Positions 40,795-49,506 of a stretch of 64,000 nt of DNA are shown here, in pieces. The position numbers and the translations under genes were made by a program. The notes beneath the pieces were generated by a model. It was not told where the DNA came from. It did no database searches and saw only the letters and a program-made list of their open reading frames with translations. This DNA is from PALSA-612 sp964595575 (GTDB lineage Bacteria > Actinomycetota > Thermoleophilia > Gaiellales > Gaiellaceae), in contig CAZQRA010000013.1 in the NCBI GenBank assembly GCA_964595575.1, positions 1-64,000 of the forward strand, given 5' to 3'. The first letter of the stretch is position 1; each line of letters starts with the position of its first letter.

Positions 40795-41556
40795 ATGAGG
40801 AAGCGGCTGGATAGGCTGCTCGTGGAGCGGGGGCTGGCGGAGAGCCGGGAGAAGGCCCAAGCCCTCGTCCTGGCCGGCCGGGTGCCGGGGCACGCCAAGC
40901 CCGGGGAGCAGGTGGACGAGGACGCCGAGCTGGTCGTCACCGCCCCGCCCCGCTACGTGTCTCGTGGCGGCGACAAGCTCGACCACGCCCTGCGCGCTCT
41001 CGGGATCTCGGTGGCAGGGGCGCTCTGTCTCGACATCGGCTCCTCCACCGGCGGCTTCGTCGACTGCCTGCTCCAGCACGGGGCCGCCCGGGTCATCGCC
41101 CTGGACGTGGGCTACGGGCAGCTCCACCCGAGGATCCGAGAGGACCCGCGGGTGGTCGTCATGGAGCGCGTGAACGTCCGCCACCTGCGGGAGCTTCCCT
41201 ACGCCCCCGACTTCATCACCTGCGACGTGTCCTTCATCTCCCTGCGCCTCGCCCTTCCCCCTGCCCTGGCCTTGGCGGCGCCCGGCTGGCGGGCCCTCGC
41301 CCTGGTCAAGCCCCAGTTCGAGGCAGGCCGGGGCGAGGCCAAGCGCGGCGTCGTGCGCGACCCCGCCGTGCGCCGGCGCGTCCTCCGAGAGCTGGCGGGG
41401 GCTGCCCTCGGCTGGGGCGGGCGGCCTGCCGGCGTCGTAGACTCGGGGCTCCCCGGCCCCAAGGGAAACCGAGAGTTCTTCCTCTACCTCGTGCACGATC
41501 CCCACCCCTCGCTGCCCGATGAGCTCGACGACTGGGTCGAGGCCGCCGTCTCCTAG
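40795..41556 (+). CDS. tlyA: TlyA-family rRNA 2'-O-methyltransferase (hemolysin A-like)
   Basis: The 253-residue product has an N-terminal S4 RNA-binding domain (KRLDRLLVERGLAESREKAQ) and an FtsJ-like methyltransferase domain (GALCLDIGSSTGGFVDCLLQ, then ALDVGYGQLHP, FITCDVSFISLRL). TlyA methylates 16S and/or 23S rRNA riboses in mycobacteria and affects capreomycin binding. The end overlaps nadK by 38 bases. It is part of the ispA-tlyA-nadK-recN run conserved in many Gram-positive genomes. Confidence 0.9.
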   Translation: MRKRLDRLLVERGLAESREKAQALVLAGRVPGHAKPGEQVDEDAELVVTAPPRYVSRGGDKLDHALRALGISVAGALCLDIGSSTGGFVDCLLQHGAARVIALDVGYGQLHPRIREDPRVVVMERVNVRHLRELPYAPDFITCDVSFISLRLALPPALALAAPGWRALALVKPQFEAGRGEAKRGVVRDPAVRRRVLRELAGAALGWGGRPAGVVDSGLPGPKGNREFFLYLVHDPHPSLPDELDDWVEAAVS

Positions 41557-42340
41557 GCCGCCCCGGCGGATTGCCGTGCTCGCGCACGGGGACTCGGAGC
41601 CCATGCGGGAGGCCCGGAGGAGGGTGGAGCGCGTGGCCGCGGAGGCGGGGGTGGAGATCGTCGACCCCGACCGAGCCGACCTCGACCTGGCCGTGGTCTT
41701 GGGGGGCGACGGCACCATGCTCCGTGCCCTCCACCGGTTCCTGGGCACCGAGGTGCCGGTGATCGGGGTCAACTTCGGGCGGGTCGGCTTCCTCTCCTCC
41801 ATGGGGCCGGAGGGCCTGGAGGAAGGGCTGGGGCGGGCGCTGGCCGGCGACGTCCGCGTCATCGAGCTGCCCACCCTGGAGGCGGACGTGGACGGCGTGC
41901 GGGCGGTAGCGATCAACGACGTCGTGTGCGCGAGCTCGGTGGTGGGGAGGATGGTGGAGCTCGCCTGGGCTGTGGGCGGAGAAGACCTGGGGACGCTTCC
42001 CTGCGACGGCGTCATCTGCGCGACGCCGCCCGGCTCGACGGCCTACAACCTGTCGAGCGGGGGCCCGGTGCTCGTGTGGGGGCTGGACGCCATGGCGGTC
42101 ACCTTCGTCTCGCCGCACTCCCTGCACGCCCGTCCGTTGGTCGTTCCCAGGGGTCTCGAGCTCACGGTCTGGAACCGGACCGACGGCGTGGCGGCGAAGG
42201 TGATCGTGGACGGCCTGGAGGCGGGCGAGCTCGACCCCCGGCGGCGGGCTCGGGTGCGGCTGGGCGAGGAGCGCTCCCTCCTTGCCACCCTTCCCGAGGT
42301 GACCTTCTTCCGTCGCTACCGCGACACCTTCGCGTCGTAG
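41519..42340 (+). CDS. nadK: NAD kinase
   Basis: The 273-residue enzyme phosphorylates NAD to NADP. Motif GGDGTMLRALHRF is the ATP/NAD site, followed by VIGVNFGRVGFLSSM (NAD-binding), the VAINDVVC segment, and PPGSTAYNLSSGGPVLVWGL, the second conserved motif. ATG at 41519 overlaps tlyA; the first 16 residues are Pro/Arg-rich and the true start could be slightly later. Its neighbour recN is a common partner. Confidence 0.92.
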   Translation: MSSTTGSRPPSPRPPRRIAVLAHGDSEPMREARRRVERVAAEAGVEIVDPDRADLDLAVVLGGDGTMLRALHRFLGTEVPVIGVNFGRVGFLSSMGPEGLEEGLGRALAGDVRVIELPTLEADVDGVRAVAINDVVCASSVVGRMVELAWAVGGEDLGTLPCDGVICATPPGSTAYNLSSGGPVLVWGLDAMAVTFVSPHSLHARPLVVPRGLELTVWNRTDGVAAKVIVDGLEAGELDPRRRARVRLGEERSLLATLPEVTFFRRYRDTFAS

Positions 42341-42370
42341 GGGAGCCTGGTCGCTGCCGGCGCCGGCGCG

Positions 42371-42376
42371 TAGCAT
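42371..42376 (+). promoter_or_regulatory. Leaderless-type -10 (TAGCAT) for recN
   Basis: TAGCAT is followed by 9 bases and GTG at 42386; the spacing is at the long end of the pattern. Confidence 0.33.
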
Positions 42377-42385
42377 CCTACGGTC

Positions 42386-44026
42386 GTGCTGCGCCGACTG
42401 CGCATCGCCAACCTGGTCTTGATCCGGGAGGCGGAGCTCGAGCTCTCCCCCGGGCTCAATGCCATCACCGGCGAGACGGGAGCGGGAAAGACGATCCTGG
42501 CCCAGGCGATCGGGCTCTTGCTCGGCGCCAAGGGGGACGCCGGCTACGTGGGTCCGGGAGCCGCCGACGCCTACGTCGAGGCCGAGCTTGACCTCCCCCA
42601 GGACCTGCTCGAGGACGAGCAGCTGGAGGCGCTCCTCGAGCTTCGTCCACAGGGGGAGGAGGGGATCGTGCTGGCCAGGCGGATCTTCGCCGACGGGCGC
42701 TCCCGGGCCTACGCCTGGGGGCGGGCTGCCGCCCGCGAGGACGTGGCCGCTGCCGCCGAGCGCCTGATCGCCATGTCCGGGCAGTACGAGCAGCGGCGCC
42801 TGGCCCGACCCTCCTACCAGCTCGACCTCCTCGACGCGTACGTAGGGGAGGAGCAGCTGCGCCGTCGGGGAGAGCTCAGGCGGGCCTGGCGGGAGCTCCT
42901 CGTGGCTCGCGCCCGCCACGCCGAGCTGGCCCGGAACGCGGCCGCGGTCGAGGCCCGCCTGGAGGAGCTGCGACGGCTGGTCGCCGACACCGACGGGCTG
43001 GAGGCAGCGAGGGAGGAGGAGCTTCGCCGGGAGCGGGAGCGCCTCCGCCGGGGCGCGGAGCTGGCCCAGGCGGCCGCCGCCGCCGCCGAGGCGGTGGCGG
43101 CAGAGGACGGCGGAGGAGCAGCCGAGCTCGCCGCCCTCGCCCGGCAGGAGCTCTCCGGCGTGGAGGCGCTCGCCCCCGAGCTCGCCCAGGCGGCCGCCGA
43201 GCTGCGGGAGGCGGAGCTGCGGCTACGGGAGGCGGGAACCGCCCTCCGCAGCTTCCTCGCCTCGCTCGAGGCCGACCCCGGGCGGCTGGAGGAGGTGGAA
43301 GGGGAGCTGGCGCGGATCGCCGATCTTTGCCGCCGCTACCGCTGTCCCACCACGGAGGAGCTCCTGGCCCGAGCGGCCGAGGCCCGCCGGGAGCTGGCTG
43401 TTCTGGAGGCTGAGACCGACCCGCTGGCGGCCGCGGCCCGGACCGTGACGGCGGCCGAGGAGCGGGTGGCAGCCCTCGTCGCCGAGCTGCGGGCGGCCAG
43501 GGAGGCCGCCGCCGCCCCCTTCGCGGCCGCGGTGGCGGCGGAGCTGCGGGGGATCGGCCTGGGGGAGGGGGAGTTTCGGGTCGAGCTTCGCCGACGGGAG
43601 GCGTCGTCGAGCGGCGCCGACGAGGTCGTCTTCCTCATCCGGCCCAACCCCGGCCTTCCCTTCTCCCCGGTGGCGGAGACCGCCTCTGGAGGAGAGCTGT
43701 CCCGGATCGCCCTCGCCATCGCCGCGGTGGGGGGAGGCACCACCATGGTGTTCGACGAGATCGACGCCGGCATCGGCGGCAGGACCGCCCACGCGGTGGC
43801 CGACACTCTCGTGCGTCTCGCCGCCCGCGCCCAGGTGATCACCATTACTCACCTCCCCCAGATCGCCCGGCGCGCCCACCGGCACTTCCGCGTCGAGAAG
43901 GTGCCCGGCGACCCTACGCACACCCGGATCCAGCAGCTGTCGGAGGAGGAGCGCCGACAGGAGATCGAGCGTATGCTCGGCGGCAGGGAGTTCCTCGCCG
44001 CCGTGACCGGCGCCGAGGAGGGGTGA
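42386..44026 (+). CDS. recN: DNA repair protein RecN
   Basis: The 546-residue SMC-like ATPase has an N-terminal Walker A in NAITGETGAGKTILAQAIG (residues 27-45), two long coiled-coil arms rich in Ala, Glu and Arg (about 150-370), and a C-terminal lobe. That lobe carries the ABC signature TASGGELSRIALAIA, Walker B TTMVFDEIDAGIGG and the His-loop ITHLPQIARRAHRHF. RecN acts in double-strand break repair. GTG at 42386 follows TAGCAT by nine bases. Confidence 0.93.
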   Translation: MLRRLRIANLVLIREAELELSPGLNAITGETGAGKTILAQAIGLLLGAKGDAGYVGPGAADAYVEAELDLPQDLLEDEQLEALLELRPQGEEGIVLARRIFADGRSRAYAWGRAAAREDVAAAAERLIAMSGQYEQRRLARPSYQLDLLDAYVGEEQLRRRGELRRAWRELLVARARHAELARNAAAVEARLEELRRLVADTDGLEAAREEELRRERERLRRGAELAQAAAAAAEAVAAEDGGGAAELAALARQELSGVEALAPELAQAAAELREAELRLREAGTALRSFLASLEADPGRLEEVEGELARIADLCRRYRCPTTEELLARAAEARRELAVLEAETDPLAAAARTVTAAEERVAALVAELRAAREAAAAPFAAAVAAELRGIGLGEGEFRVELRRREASSSGADEVVFLIRPNPGLPFSPVAETASGGELSRIALAIAAVGGGTTMVFDEIDAGIGGRTAHAVADTLVRLAARAQVITITHLPQIARRAHRHFRVEKVPGDPTHTRIQQLSEEERRQEIERMLGGREFLAAVTGAEEG

Positions 44027-44150
44027 GGAGGACGACGGCGGCGACCTCGACCTGCAAGGACTAAGCCTCTCCGGCCATGTCCCCCCTAGGTACCGCTGAC
44101 CTCCTCCCCGCCTCGAGCATACTGCTCCGGACGCCACGCGTGGGATACCC

Positions 44151-44170
44151 GATCGCGCCGATACCGTGCC
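44151..44170. repeat. Intergenic motif shared with 10872-10891
   Basis: GATCGCGCC, G, ATACCG, T, GCC lies 25 bases upstream of the SRPBCC gene start and differs from the copy at 10872-10891 at two positions. Function unknown. Confidence 0.4.
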
Positions 44171-44195
44171 GGCGACCTGACCGGCTAGCGCTGCG

Positions 44196-44624
44196 GTGAG
44201 GTCCGAGGCCTCCCGCGAGCTTCTCGCTCCCCTGGCCGACGTGTGGGCGCTCTTGGCCGAGCCCTACCACCTCTCCGACTGGTGGCCGACGATCAGCGCC
44301 GTCCGACCCGACCGGCGGGGCCTGGCCCCTGGGGCCCGCTGGCAGGTGGTCGGGCCCAGCCAGCCGACCCTGTTTCGGCGCGCCTACGCGACGAGCGTGG
44401 TGGTGGTGCGTGAGGTGGTGGCCAAGGAGCGGATCCGCTGGCACCTCGTGGCCGAGCGACTCGACCTGGAGGTGCGCCTGAGCCCTGTCGCCCCCGACCG
44501 CACCCTCGTCACCGTCGCCGTCGAGGGGGCCTGGCGACCGGAGCTCTTGGGCCGACCGCGGGCGCTTCCCAAGGAGGCCGTGAGCCGCCTCTATGCCCTC
44601 TGCCAGACCGCGGCCAGCCTGTGA
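44196..44624 (+). CDS. SRPBCC (START/Bet v 1-like) domain protein
   Basis: The 142-residue product reads SREL-LAPLADVWALLAEPYHLSDWWP at the N-terminus, the helix-W pattern of polyketide-cyclase/SRPBCC ligand-binding proteins. Alternating strands follow (VVVVREVVAKERIRWHLVAE, then DRTLVTVAVEGAW) with a C-terminal helix. These domains bind hydrophobic ligands; no ligand or reaction can be deduced. The start is GTG at 44196, with no clear ribosome binding site. It is isolated between recN and pyrG. Confidence 0.72.
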   Translation: MRSEASRELLAPLADVWALLAEPYHLSDWWPTISAVRPDRRGLAPGARWQVVGPSQPTLFRRAYATSVVVVREVVAKERIRWHLVAERLDLEVRLSPVAPDRTLVTVAVEGAWRPELLGRPRALPKEAVSRLYALCQTAASL

Positions 44625-44729
44625 GCGCGAGGTCGGGCAGGCCGGCAGCGTTCCGTCATCCCCGCTCCCTACGATCCCTGTCCTGTGACCGTAGGCGGCG
44701 ATCGGGCGCGGGGGCGCGGGAAGCCCTGC

Positions 44730-44735
44730 TAGGCT
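44730..44735 (+). promoter_or_regulatory. -10-like TAGGCT upstream of the pyrG leader ORF
   Basis: TAGGCT is followed by 8 bases and GTG at 44744. It could make either a leaderless upstream ORF or a 150-base pyrG leader. Confidence 0.4.
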
Positions 44736-44743
44736 TGAGGTCC

Positions 44744-44884
44744 GTGGGCAGGCTCAGGGCTGGGGAGCGCGTGGCAGGGGCGGCCACGCAGGCGACCCTG
44801 CCGCGCCCGGGCGGGCCTTCCCGGCTGAGCCCGCCGTCGACCGGGAGCCCGGGGGCCTTCGACCGGCGGAGAGGGAGGACGTGA
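44744..44884 (+). CDS. Putative 46-residue leaderless upstream ORF overlapping the pyrG start
   Basis: GTG at 44744, eight bases after TAGGCT, opens a 46-codon frame (VGRLRAGERVAGAATQ...). It is rich in Arg, Gly and Pro, and its TGA overlaps the pyrG GTG as GTGA. The peptide has no recognisable domain. The same arrangement occurs before sfsA-mug (481-573). It may be a coupling leader for pyrG. A GAGAGGGAGGA ribosome binding site before pyrG means that pyrG could also be read independently. Positional evidence only. Confidence 0.3.
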   Translation: MGRLRAGERVAGAATQATLPRPGGPSRLSPPSTGSPGAFDRRRGRT

Positions 44885-46524
44885 GCGAGCGCCGGGTCCG
44901 CTACGTCTTCGTCACCGGAGGCGTCGTCTCGTCCCTCGGCAAGGGCATCACCGCGGCCTCCTTGGGAGCCCTCCTCAAGGCCCGTGGCCTCAAGGTCTGG
45001 GTGCAGAAGTTCGACCCCTACATCAACGTCGACCCAGGCACGATGAGCCCCTTCCAGCACGGGGAGGTGTTCGTGACCGAGGACGGGGCCGAGACCGACC
45101 TCGACATCGGCCACTACGAGCGGTTCCTCGATCAGAACCTGAGCGCGAGCTCGAACCACACCTCGGGGGCCATCTGGTACACGGTCATCCGCAAGGAGCG
45201 GCGGGGGGAGTACCTCGGCTCGACCGTGCAGGTCATCCCCCACATCACCAACGAGATCAAGGAGCGGGTACGCCGGGCAGGCGAGGCGGGCGACTGTGAC
45301 GTCGTGATCAGCGAGATCGGCGGCACGGTGGGGGACATCGAGTCGCTCCCCTTCCTGGAGGCGATTCGCCAGCTTCGGCGGGAGGTGGGGCCCGGCAACG
45401 TCCTCTACGTGCACGTCACGCTCGTTCCCTTCATCGAGTCGGCGGGCGAGCTCAAGACGAAGCCGACCCAGCACTCCGTGAACGAGCTGCGGCGAATCGG
45501 TATCCACCCCGACATCGTCGTCTGTCGCTCCCGGGAGCCTCTGTCCCGGGAGATCCGGGACAAGATCGCCCTGTTTGCCGACGTGGAGCCGGAGGCGGTC
45601 GTCTCCAACGAGGACGTGCCCGACGTCTACTTGGTGCCGGAGGCCCTGGAGGAACAAGGCCTGGGAGCCCTCGTCTGCCAGAAGCTCGGCCTAGGCGACG
45701 GCCCCCCCGACCTCTCCTCCTGGCGGGAGCTCACGCGCCGCATCCGCGGCCGCCAGGGGTCGGTGGAGATCGCCCTGGTGGGAAAGTACGTGAAGCTGCC
45801 CGACGCCTACCTCTCGGTCCACGAGGCGCTCAAGCACGCCGGCATCCACCACGGCTGCCACGTCCGCGTGCGCTGGGTGGATGCCGAGGGCATGTCCCTG
45901 GACGAGGCCGAGAGCGAGCTCGAGCAGGTGGACGGCGTCCTCGTGCCCGGCGGCTTCGGCTCGCGCGGCTGGGAAGGGAAGATCCTGGCCTGTCGGGTCG
46001 CCCGCGAGCGCGGTATCCCCTACCTCGGGATCTGCCTAGGGATGCACGTAGCCGTGTCCGAGTTCGCCCGGCACGTGGTCGGGCTGGAGGGGGCGAGCTC
46101 GACGGAGATGGACCCGGAGACCCCCTACCCCGTCATCGACCTCCTGCCCGAACAGAAGGAGGTCGAGGACCTGGGAGGCACCATGCGGCTGGGCGCCCAG
46201 GCGGTGGAGCTGGCCCCGGGCACGCGCGCCCGCGAGATCTACGGCCAGGCCGTCGTCTACGAGCGCCACCGCCACCGCTACGAGGTCAACAACCACTTCC
46301 GGCCGCGGCTGGTCGAGGCCGGCCTCGTGGTGTCGGGCACGGTGTACGAGGGACGCCTGGTCGAGATCGTCGAGCTCCCCGACCACCCCTGGTTCGTGGC
46401 CAGCCAGTTCCACCCCGAGTTCAAGTCGCGGCCCATGCGCCCGGCGCCCCTCTTCCGCGACTTCGTGGGCGCCGCCCTTGCTCGATCGCGGGAGCGCTCG
46501 CGGATGGCGGCCGCGGCACGGTAG
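44881..46524 (+). CDS. pyrG: CTP synthase
   Basis: The 547-residue enzyme makes CTP from UTP with glutamine. The synthetase domain starts RYVFVTGGVVSSLGKGITAA, then QKFDPYINVDPGTMSPFQHG, SEIGGTVGDIESLPFLEAIR and FIESAGELKTKPTQHSV. The class I amidotransferase domain has the catalytic cysteine in YLGICLGMHVAVSEFAR and the His/Glu pair in FHPEFKSRP. The GTG is preceded by AGGGAGGA. No C-rich reiterative-transcription start of the Bacillus pyrG type is visible in the leader. Confidence 0.95.
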   Translation: MSERRVRYVFVTGGVVSSLGKGITAASLGALLKARGLKVWVQKFDPYINVDPGTMSPFQHGEVFVTEDGAETDLDIGHYERFLDQNLSASSNHTSGAIWYTVIRKERRGEYLGSTVQVIPHITNEIKERVRRAGEAGDCDVVISEIGGTVGDIESLPFLEAIRQLRREVGPGNVLYVHVTLVPFIESAGELKTKPTQHSVNELRRIGIHPDIVVCRSREPLSREIRDKIALFADVEPEAVVSNEDVPDVYLVPEALEEQGLGALVCQKLGLGDGPPDLSSWRELTRRIRGRQGSVEIALVGKYVKLPDAYLSVHEALKHAGIHHGCHVRVRWVDAEGMSLDEAESELEQVDGVLVPGGFGSRGWEGKILACRVARERGIPYLGICLGMHVAVSEFARHVVGLEGASSTEMDPETPYPVIDLLPEQKEVEDLGGTMRLGAQAVELAPGTRAREIYGQAVVYERHRHRYEVNNHFRPRLVEAGLVVSGTVYEGRLVEIVELPDHPWFVASQFHPEFKSRPMRPAPLFRDFVGAALARSRERSRMAAAAR

Positions 46525-46527
46525 GGT
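46522..46527 (+). promoter_or_regulatory. Leaderless-type -10 (TAGGGT) for the 46535 cupin
   Basis: TAGGGT overlaps the pyrG stop and is followed by 7 bases and GTG at 46535. Confidence 0.4.
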
Positions 46528-46534
46528 GCGCGCC

Positions 46535-47068
46535 GTGGTGCCGGAGGCGACGCTACGGGAGACGAGCGAGGGCCTCGTCCCCGCAGGGGAGGGGTGGTAC
46601 GTCCTCGAGGCGCGCAGGGCGCGCTGGGTTGAGACTCCAGGGCTCGGTCGCCGCTGCGACCTCGAGGGGGAGGCCGACTTCCCCCAGCTCGGCTTTCGCC
46701 TGGTCGTCCTCGAGCCCGGCCAGCCCAACTGCATGTACCACGGCGAGTCCGACCAGGAGGACTTCCTGGTGGTGGCGGGCGAGTGCATCCTGGTCGTGGA
46801 GGGCCAGGAGCGGCGTCTTCGCCGGTGGGACTTCGTCCACTGTCCCGCGGGGACGAGGCACGTCTTCGTCGGAGCCGGCAAGGAGCCCTGCGTGATCGTC
46901 ATGGTAGGGGCCCGTACGTCGGAGGGGAGCGTCCTCTACCCGGTGGAGGAGGCGGCCGCTCGCCATGGAGCGAGCGTGGAGCGGGAGACGACGAGGCCGG
47001 AAGAAGCGTACGCCCGCTTTCCGCGGCGCCGCTTTCTTCCCTACCGGCACGGCGACCTCCCCGGCTGA
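46535..47068 (+). CDS. Cupin-domain protein
   Basis: The 177-residue product has a single cupin: RLVVLEPGQPNCMYHGESDQ (motif 1, with H and E/D candidates), EDFLVVAGECILVVEGQERR, and WDFVHCPAGTRHVFVGAG (motif 2 His). A C-terminal extension contains GSVLYPVEEAAARHGASVE and a basic tail. This type is often annotated as a cupin of unknown role. GTG at 46535 is chosen because TAGGGT lies seven bases upstream; a GTG nine bases earlier is possible. The M20 peptidase follows after 12 bases. Confidence 0.75.
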   Translation: MVPEATLRETSEGLVPAGEGWYVLEARRARWVETPGLGRRCDLEGEADFPQLGFRLVVLEPGQPNCMYHGESDQEDFLVVAGECILVVEGQERRLRRWDFVHCPAGTRHVFVGAGKEPCVIVMVGARTSEGSVLYPVEEAAARHGASVERETTRPEEAYARFPRRRFLPYRHGDLPG

Positions 47069-47080
47069 GGCCGTCGGCTC

Positions 47081-48226
47081 GTGGGCGTCCTCGACCTCTT
47101 CCTGGAGCTGTGCGCCCTCCCCAGCCCGCCCGGCGAGGAGCGGGCGGTGGCCGACCGGGTGATCGGGGAGCTGCGCGAGCTCGGCCTGGAGGTGGTCGAG
47201 GACGACGCCGGCCCGGCCGTCGGCTCGGCCGCGGGCAACCTCTACGCGCGCTTGGAGCCGGTGGTGGAGGGGGTCCCCATCTTCCTGTGCGCCCACCTCG
47301 ATACCGTGCCTCCCCAGGGCCCTCTGCGACCGGTGGTGGAGGAGGGGGTGGTGCGCAACGCGGGGGGCACCATCCTGGGCGGGGACGACAAGTCGGCGGT
47401 GGCGGCCATGATCGTGGCAGCTCGCCGCATCGTCGAGGAGGGCCGCCCGCACGCAGGCATCGAGCTCGTGTTCACGGTCAAGGAGGAGGCGGGGCTGCGA
47501 GGCGCCTACGCCTTCGATCCCTCTCGTCTCCAAGCCCGCCTCGGCTTCGTGTACGACCAGGCTGGGCCGATCGGAGAGGTGGTGCTGGGAGCCCCCGCTG
47601 CCTTCCAGCTGGACGTCCTCTTCCTGGGTCGCTCTGCCCACGCCGGCATGGTCCCCGAGGAAGGCCGATCGGCCGTCGCCGCCGCCGCCAAGGCCGTGGC
47701 CGACCTCAGGCTAGGCCGCATCGACGAGGAGACGACCGCCAACGTGGGCACCATCGAGGGCGGCGTCGCCCGCAACATCGTTCCCGACCGTTGCTTCCTG
47801 CGGGCGGAGGCGCGAAGCCACGACGAGGGCAAGCTGGCCGACCTCGTGGGGGAGATGGAGGAGACCTTCGCCTTCGCCGCCTCCCTAGCCGACTGCCACG
47901 TCGACACCAGAGTGGAGCAGAGCTACCGGGCCTACCGGTTCCGCCCGGAGGACCCGGTGGTGCGTCTGGCCGAGGCTGGTCTGGGACGCGTGGGGGTCGC
48001 GCCCAGCTACGTCCTCACCGGCGGCGGCTCGGACGCTAACGTCTTCAACGAGCGCGGCATCCCCTGCCTCGTGCTCGCCAACGGCATGACCGACATTCAC
48101 ACCCCCGACGAGCGCATCGCCGTCTCCGACCTGGAGACGATGGTCGAGGTGACCCTAGCTCTGGTCGAGGAGGCGCGCTCGGTGGCGGCCGGCGCCGGGG
48201 ACAGGCTGGGCCTGAGCCGGCGATGA
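47081..48226 (+). CDS. M20-family zinc peptidase (PepT-like)
   Basis: The 381-residue product has zinc-site segments FLCAHLDTVPPQG, GGTILGGDDKSAVAAM, FTVKEEAGLRGAYAF (catalytic EE) and a C-terminal IHTPDERIAVSDLE His. A lid domain around residues 165-270 includes GRSAHAGMVPEEGRSAVAAA. PepT-like enzymes cleave N-terminal residues from small peptides. Its TGA overlaps the ald ATG, so peptide breakdown and alanine oxidation may be co-expressed; that link is inference. Confidence 0.88.
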   Translation: MGVLDLFLELCALPSPPGEERAVADRVIGELRELGLEVVEDDAGPAVGSAAGNLYARLEPVVEGVPIFLCAHLDTVPPQGPLRPVVEEGVVRNAGGTILGGDDKSAVAAMIVAARRIVEEGRPHAGIELVFTVKEEAGLRGAYAFDPSRLQARLGFVYDQAGPIGEVVLGAPAAFQLDVLFLGRSAHAGMVPEEGRSAVAAAAKAVADLRLGRIDEETTANVGTIEGGVARNIVPDRCFLRAEARSHDEGKLADLVGEMEETFAFAASLADCHVDTRVEQSYRAYRFRPEDPVVRLAEAGLGRVGVAPSYVLTGGGSDANVFNERGIPCLVLANGMTDIHTPDERIAVSDLETMVEVTLALVEEARSVAAGAGDRLGLSRR

Positions 48227-49347
48227 GGATCGGGGTCGTCAAGGAGATCAAGCCGGACGAGTACCGGGTGGCGCTCACCCCCGCCGGCGCCCGCGAGCTC
48301 GTCCAGCGGGGGCACGAGGTCGTGGTCGAGGCCGGGGCAGGGGAGGGAAGCGCCTTCTCCGACAGCGCCTACCAGGCCGCCGGCGCCCGGCTCGCCTCGG
48401 TGGACGAGGTGTGGGCCAAGGCCGAGCTTCTGCTCAAGGTGAAGGAGCCGACCCCAGCCGAGTACCCCTTCCTACGGGAGGACTTGGTCCTGTTTACCTA
48501 CCTCCACCTGGCTGCCAACGAGGCCCTCACCCAGGCCCTGCTCGACAGCGGCGTGGCCGCCGTCGCCTACGAGACCGTGGAGACGGAGAGCCACCGGCTG
48601 CCCCTCCTTGCCCCCATGAGCGAGGTGGCCGGCCGGCTTGCCCCCCAGATGGGCGCCTGGGCGTTGGAGAAGTCGCAGGGGGGCCGGGGCATCCTGCTCG
48701 CCGGCGTTCCCGGCGTCCCTCCCGCCAAGGTGGTCGTGATCGGCGGCGGCATCGTGGGCTACAACGCCGCCCTGGTGGCCGTGGGTATGCAAGCCGACGT
48801 GTGGGTGCTGGACAAGTCGGTGGAGCGGATGCGAGAGCTGGAGATGATGCTCGACGGGAGGATCACGCTGGCCATGTCCACCCAGCTTCAGATCGAGGAG
48901 GTCGTCCAGGACGCCGACCTCGTCATCGGGGCCGTGCTCATCCCCGGCGCCCGCACGCCCAAGCTCATCACCCGATCCATGCTCGAGGCCATGAAGCAGG
49001 GGGCGGTGATCGTGGACGTGGCCATCGACCAAGGGGGATGCACCGAGACCTCTCGGCCCACCACCCACTCCGACCCTATCTACGTCGTCGACGGCATCGT
49101 CCACTACTGCGTGGCCAACATGCCGGGGGCGGTGCCCATCACCGCGACCAAGGCGCTGACCAACGTCACCCTGCCCTACGTGGAGGCGATCGCCGACCAC
49201 GGGCTGGCCTCTGCCTGCGCCCGCGATCCTGCCCTCGCCCGCGGCGTCAACGTCCTGGCCGGCAAGGTCACCCACCCGGCGGTGGCGGAGGCCCACGGGC
49301 TTCCCTACTCGCCCTTGGCCGAGGTGCTTCCCTCGGCGGCTGCCTGA
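48223..49347 (+). CDS. ald: Alanine dehydrogenase
   Basis: The 374-residue NAD enzyme interconverts L-alanine and pyruvate plus ammonia. It begins MRIGVVKEIKPDEYRVALTP, with the catalytic Lys in LLLKVKEPTPAEYPFLR and His in LFTYLHLAANEAL. The NAD-binding motif is VVVIGGGIVGYNAALVAVGM, and the C-terminus has DQGGCTETSRPTTHSDPIY. It is coupled to the upstream peptidase by ATGA overlap. A convergent 44-residue gene begins five bases after its stop. Confidence 0.94.
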   Translation: MRIGVVKEIKPDEYRVALTPAGARELVQRGHEVVVEAGAGEGSAFSDSAYQAAGARLASVDEVWAKAELLLKVKEPTPAEYPFLREDLVLFTYLHLAANEALTQALLDSGVAAVAYETVETESHRLPLLAPMSEVAGRLAPQMGAWALEKSQGGRGILLAGVPGVPPAKVVVIGGGIVGYNAALVAVGMQADVWVLDKSVERMRELEMMLDGRITLAMSTQLQIEEVVQDADLVIGAVLIPGARTPKLITRSMLEAMKQGAVIVDVAIDQGGCTETSRPTTHSDPIYVVDGIVHYCVANMPGAVPITATKALTNVTLPYVEAIADHGLASACARDPALARGVNVLAGKVTHPAVAEAHGLPYSPLAEVLPSAAA

Positions 49348-49351
49348 GGCG

Positions 49352-49486
49352 TCAGGTGCCCGACTTCTCGCGCTCGGGCTGGGGGGCCGGCGAGATCTTG
49401 ACGACGAGCCAGGTCACGGCTGCTGCCAGGGCGATGACGGAGGGAATGAAGAGGGCGACGCCGAGGAGCCCGAGGACAGTGTCCAT
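49352..49486 (-). CDS. 44-residue single-helix membrane protein
   Basis: ATG at 49486 on the reverse strand opens a 44-codon frame. One strong transmembrane helix, GLLGVALFIPSVIALAAAVT, continues as WLVVKIS, followed by a charged tail PAPQPEREKSGT. The stop is TGA (rc of 49352-49354). TATTCT (rc of 49496-49501) lies nine bases upstream, forming a bidirectional element with the deoB TAGAAT. No family is recognised. The clean N-out hydrophobic helix and tight packing between ald and deoB argue that it is real. Confidence 0.6.
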   Translation of the reverse strand: MDTVLGLLGVALFIPSVIALAAAVTWLVVKISPAPQPEREKSGT

Positions 49487-49494
49487 CCGGCTCG

Positions 49495-49501
49495 TAGAAT
49501 A
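49495..49501. promoter_or_regulatory. Bidirectional -10: TAGAAT for deoB, TATTCT for the small membrane protein
   Basis: TAGAATA reads TAGAAT on the plus strand (6 bases before ATG 49507) and TATTCT on the minus strand (9 bases before ATG 49486). This is the same design as at 14018-14024. Confidence 0.45.
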
Positions 49502-49506
49502 GCCGC

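Noticed and set aside
44625..44880. Reiterative-transcription (Bacillus-type) attenuator before pyrG
   Set aside because: No GGGC initially transcribed start followed by a terminator hairpin and U tract can be placed; a leader ORF is the more visible feature.
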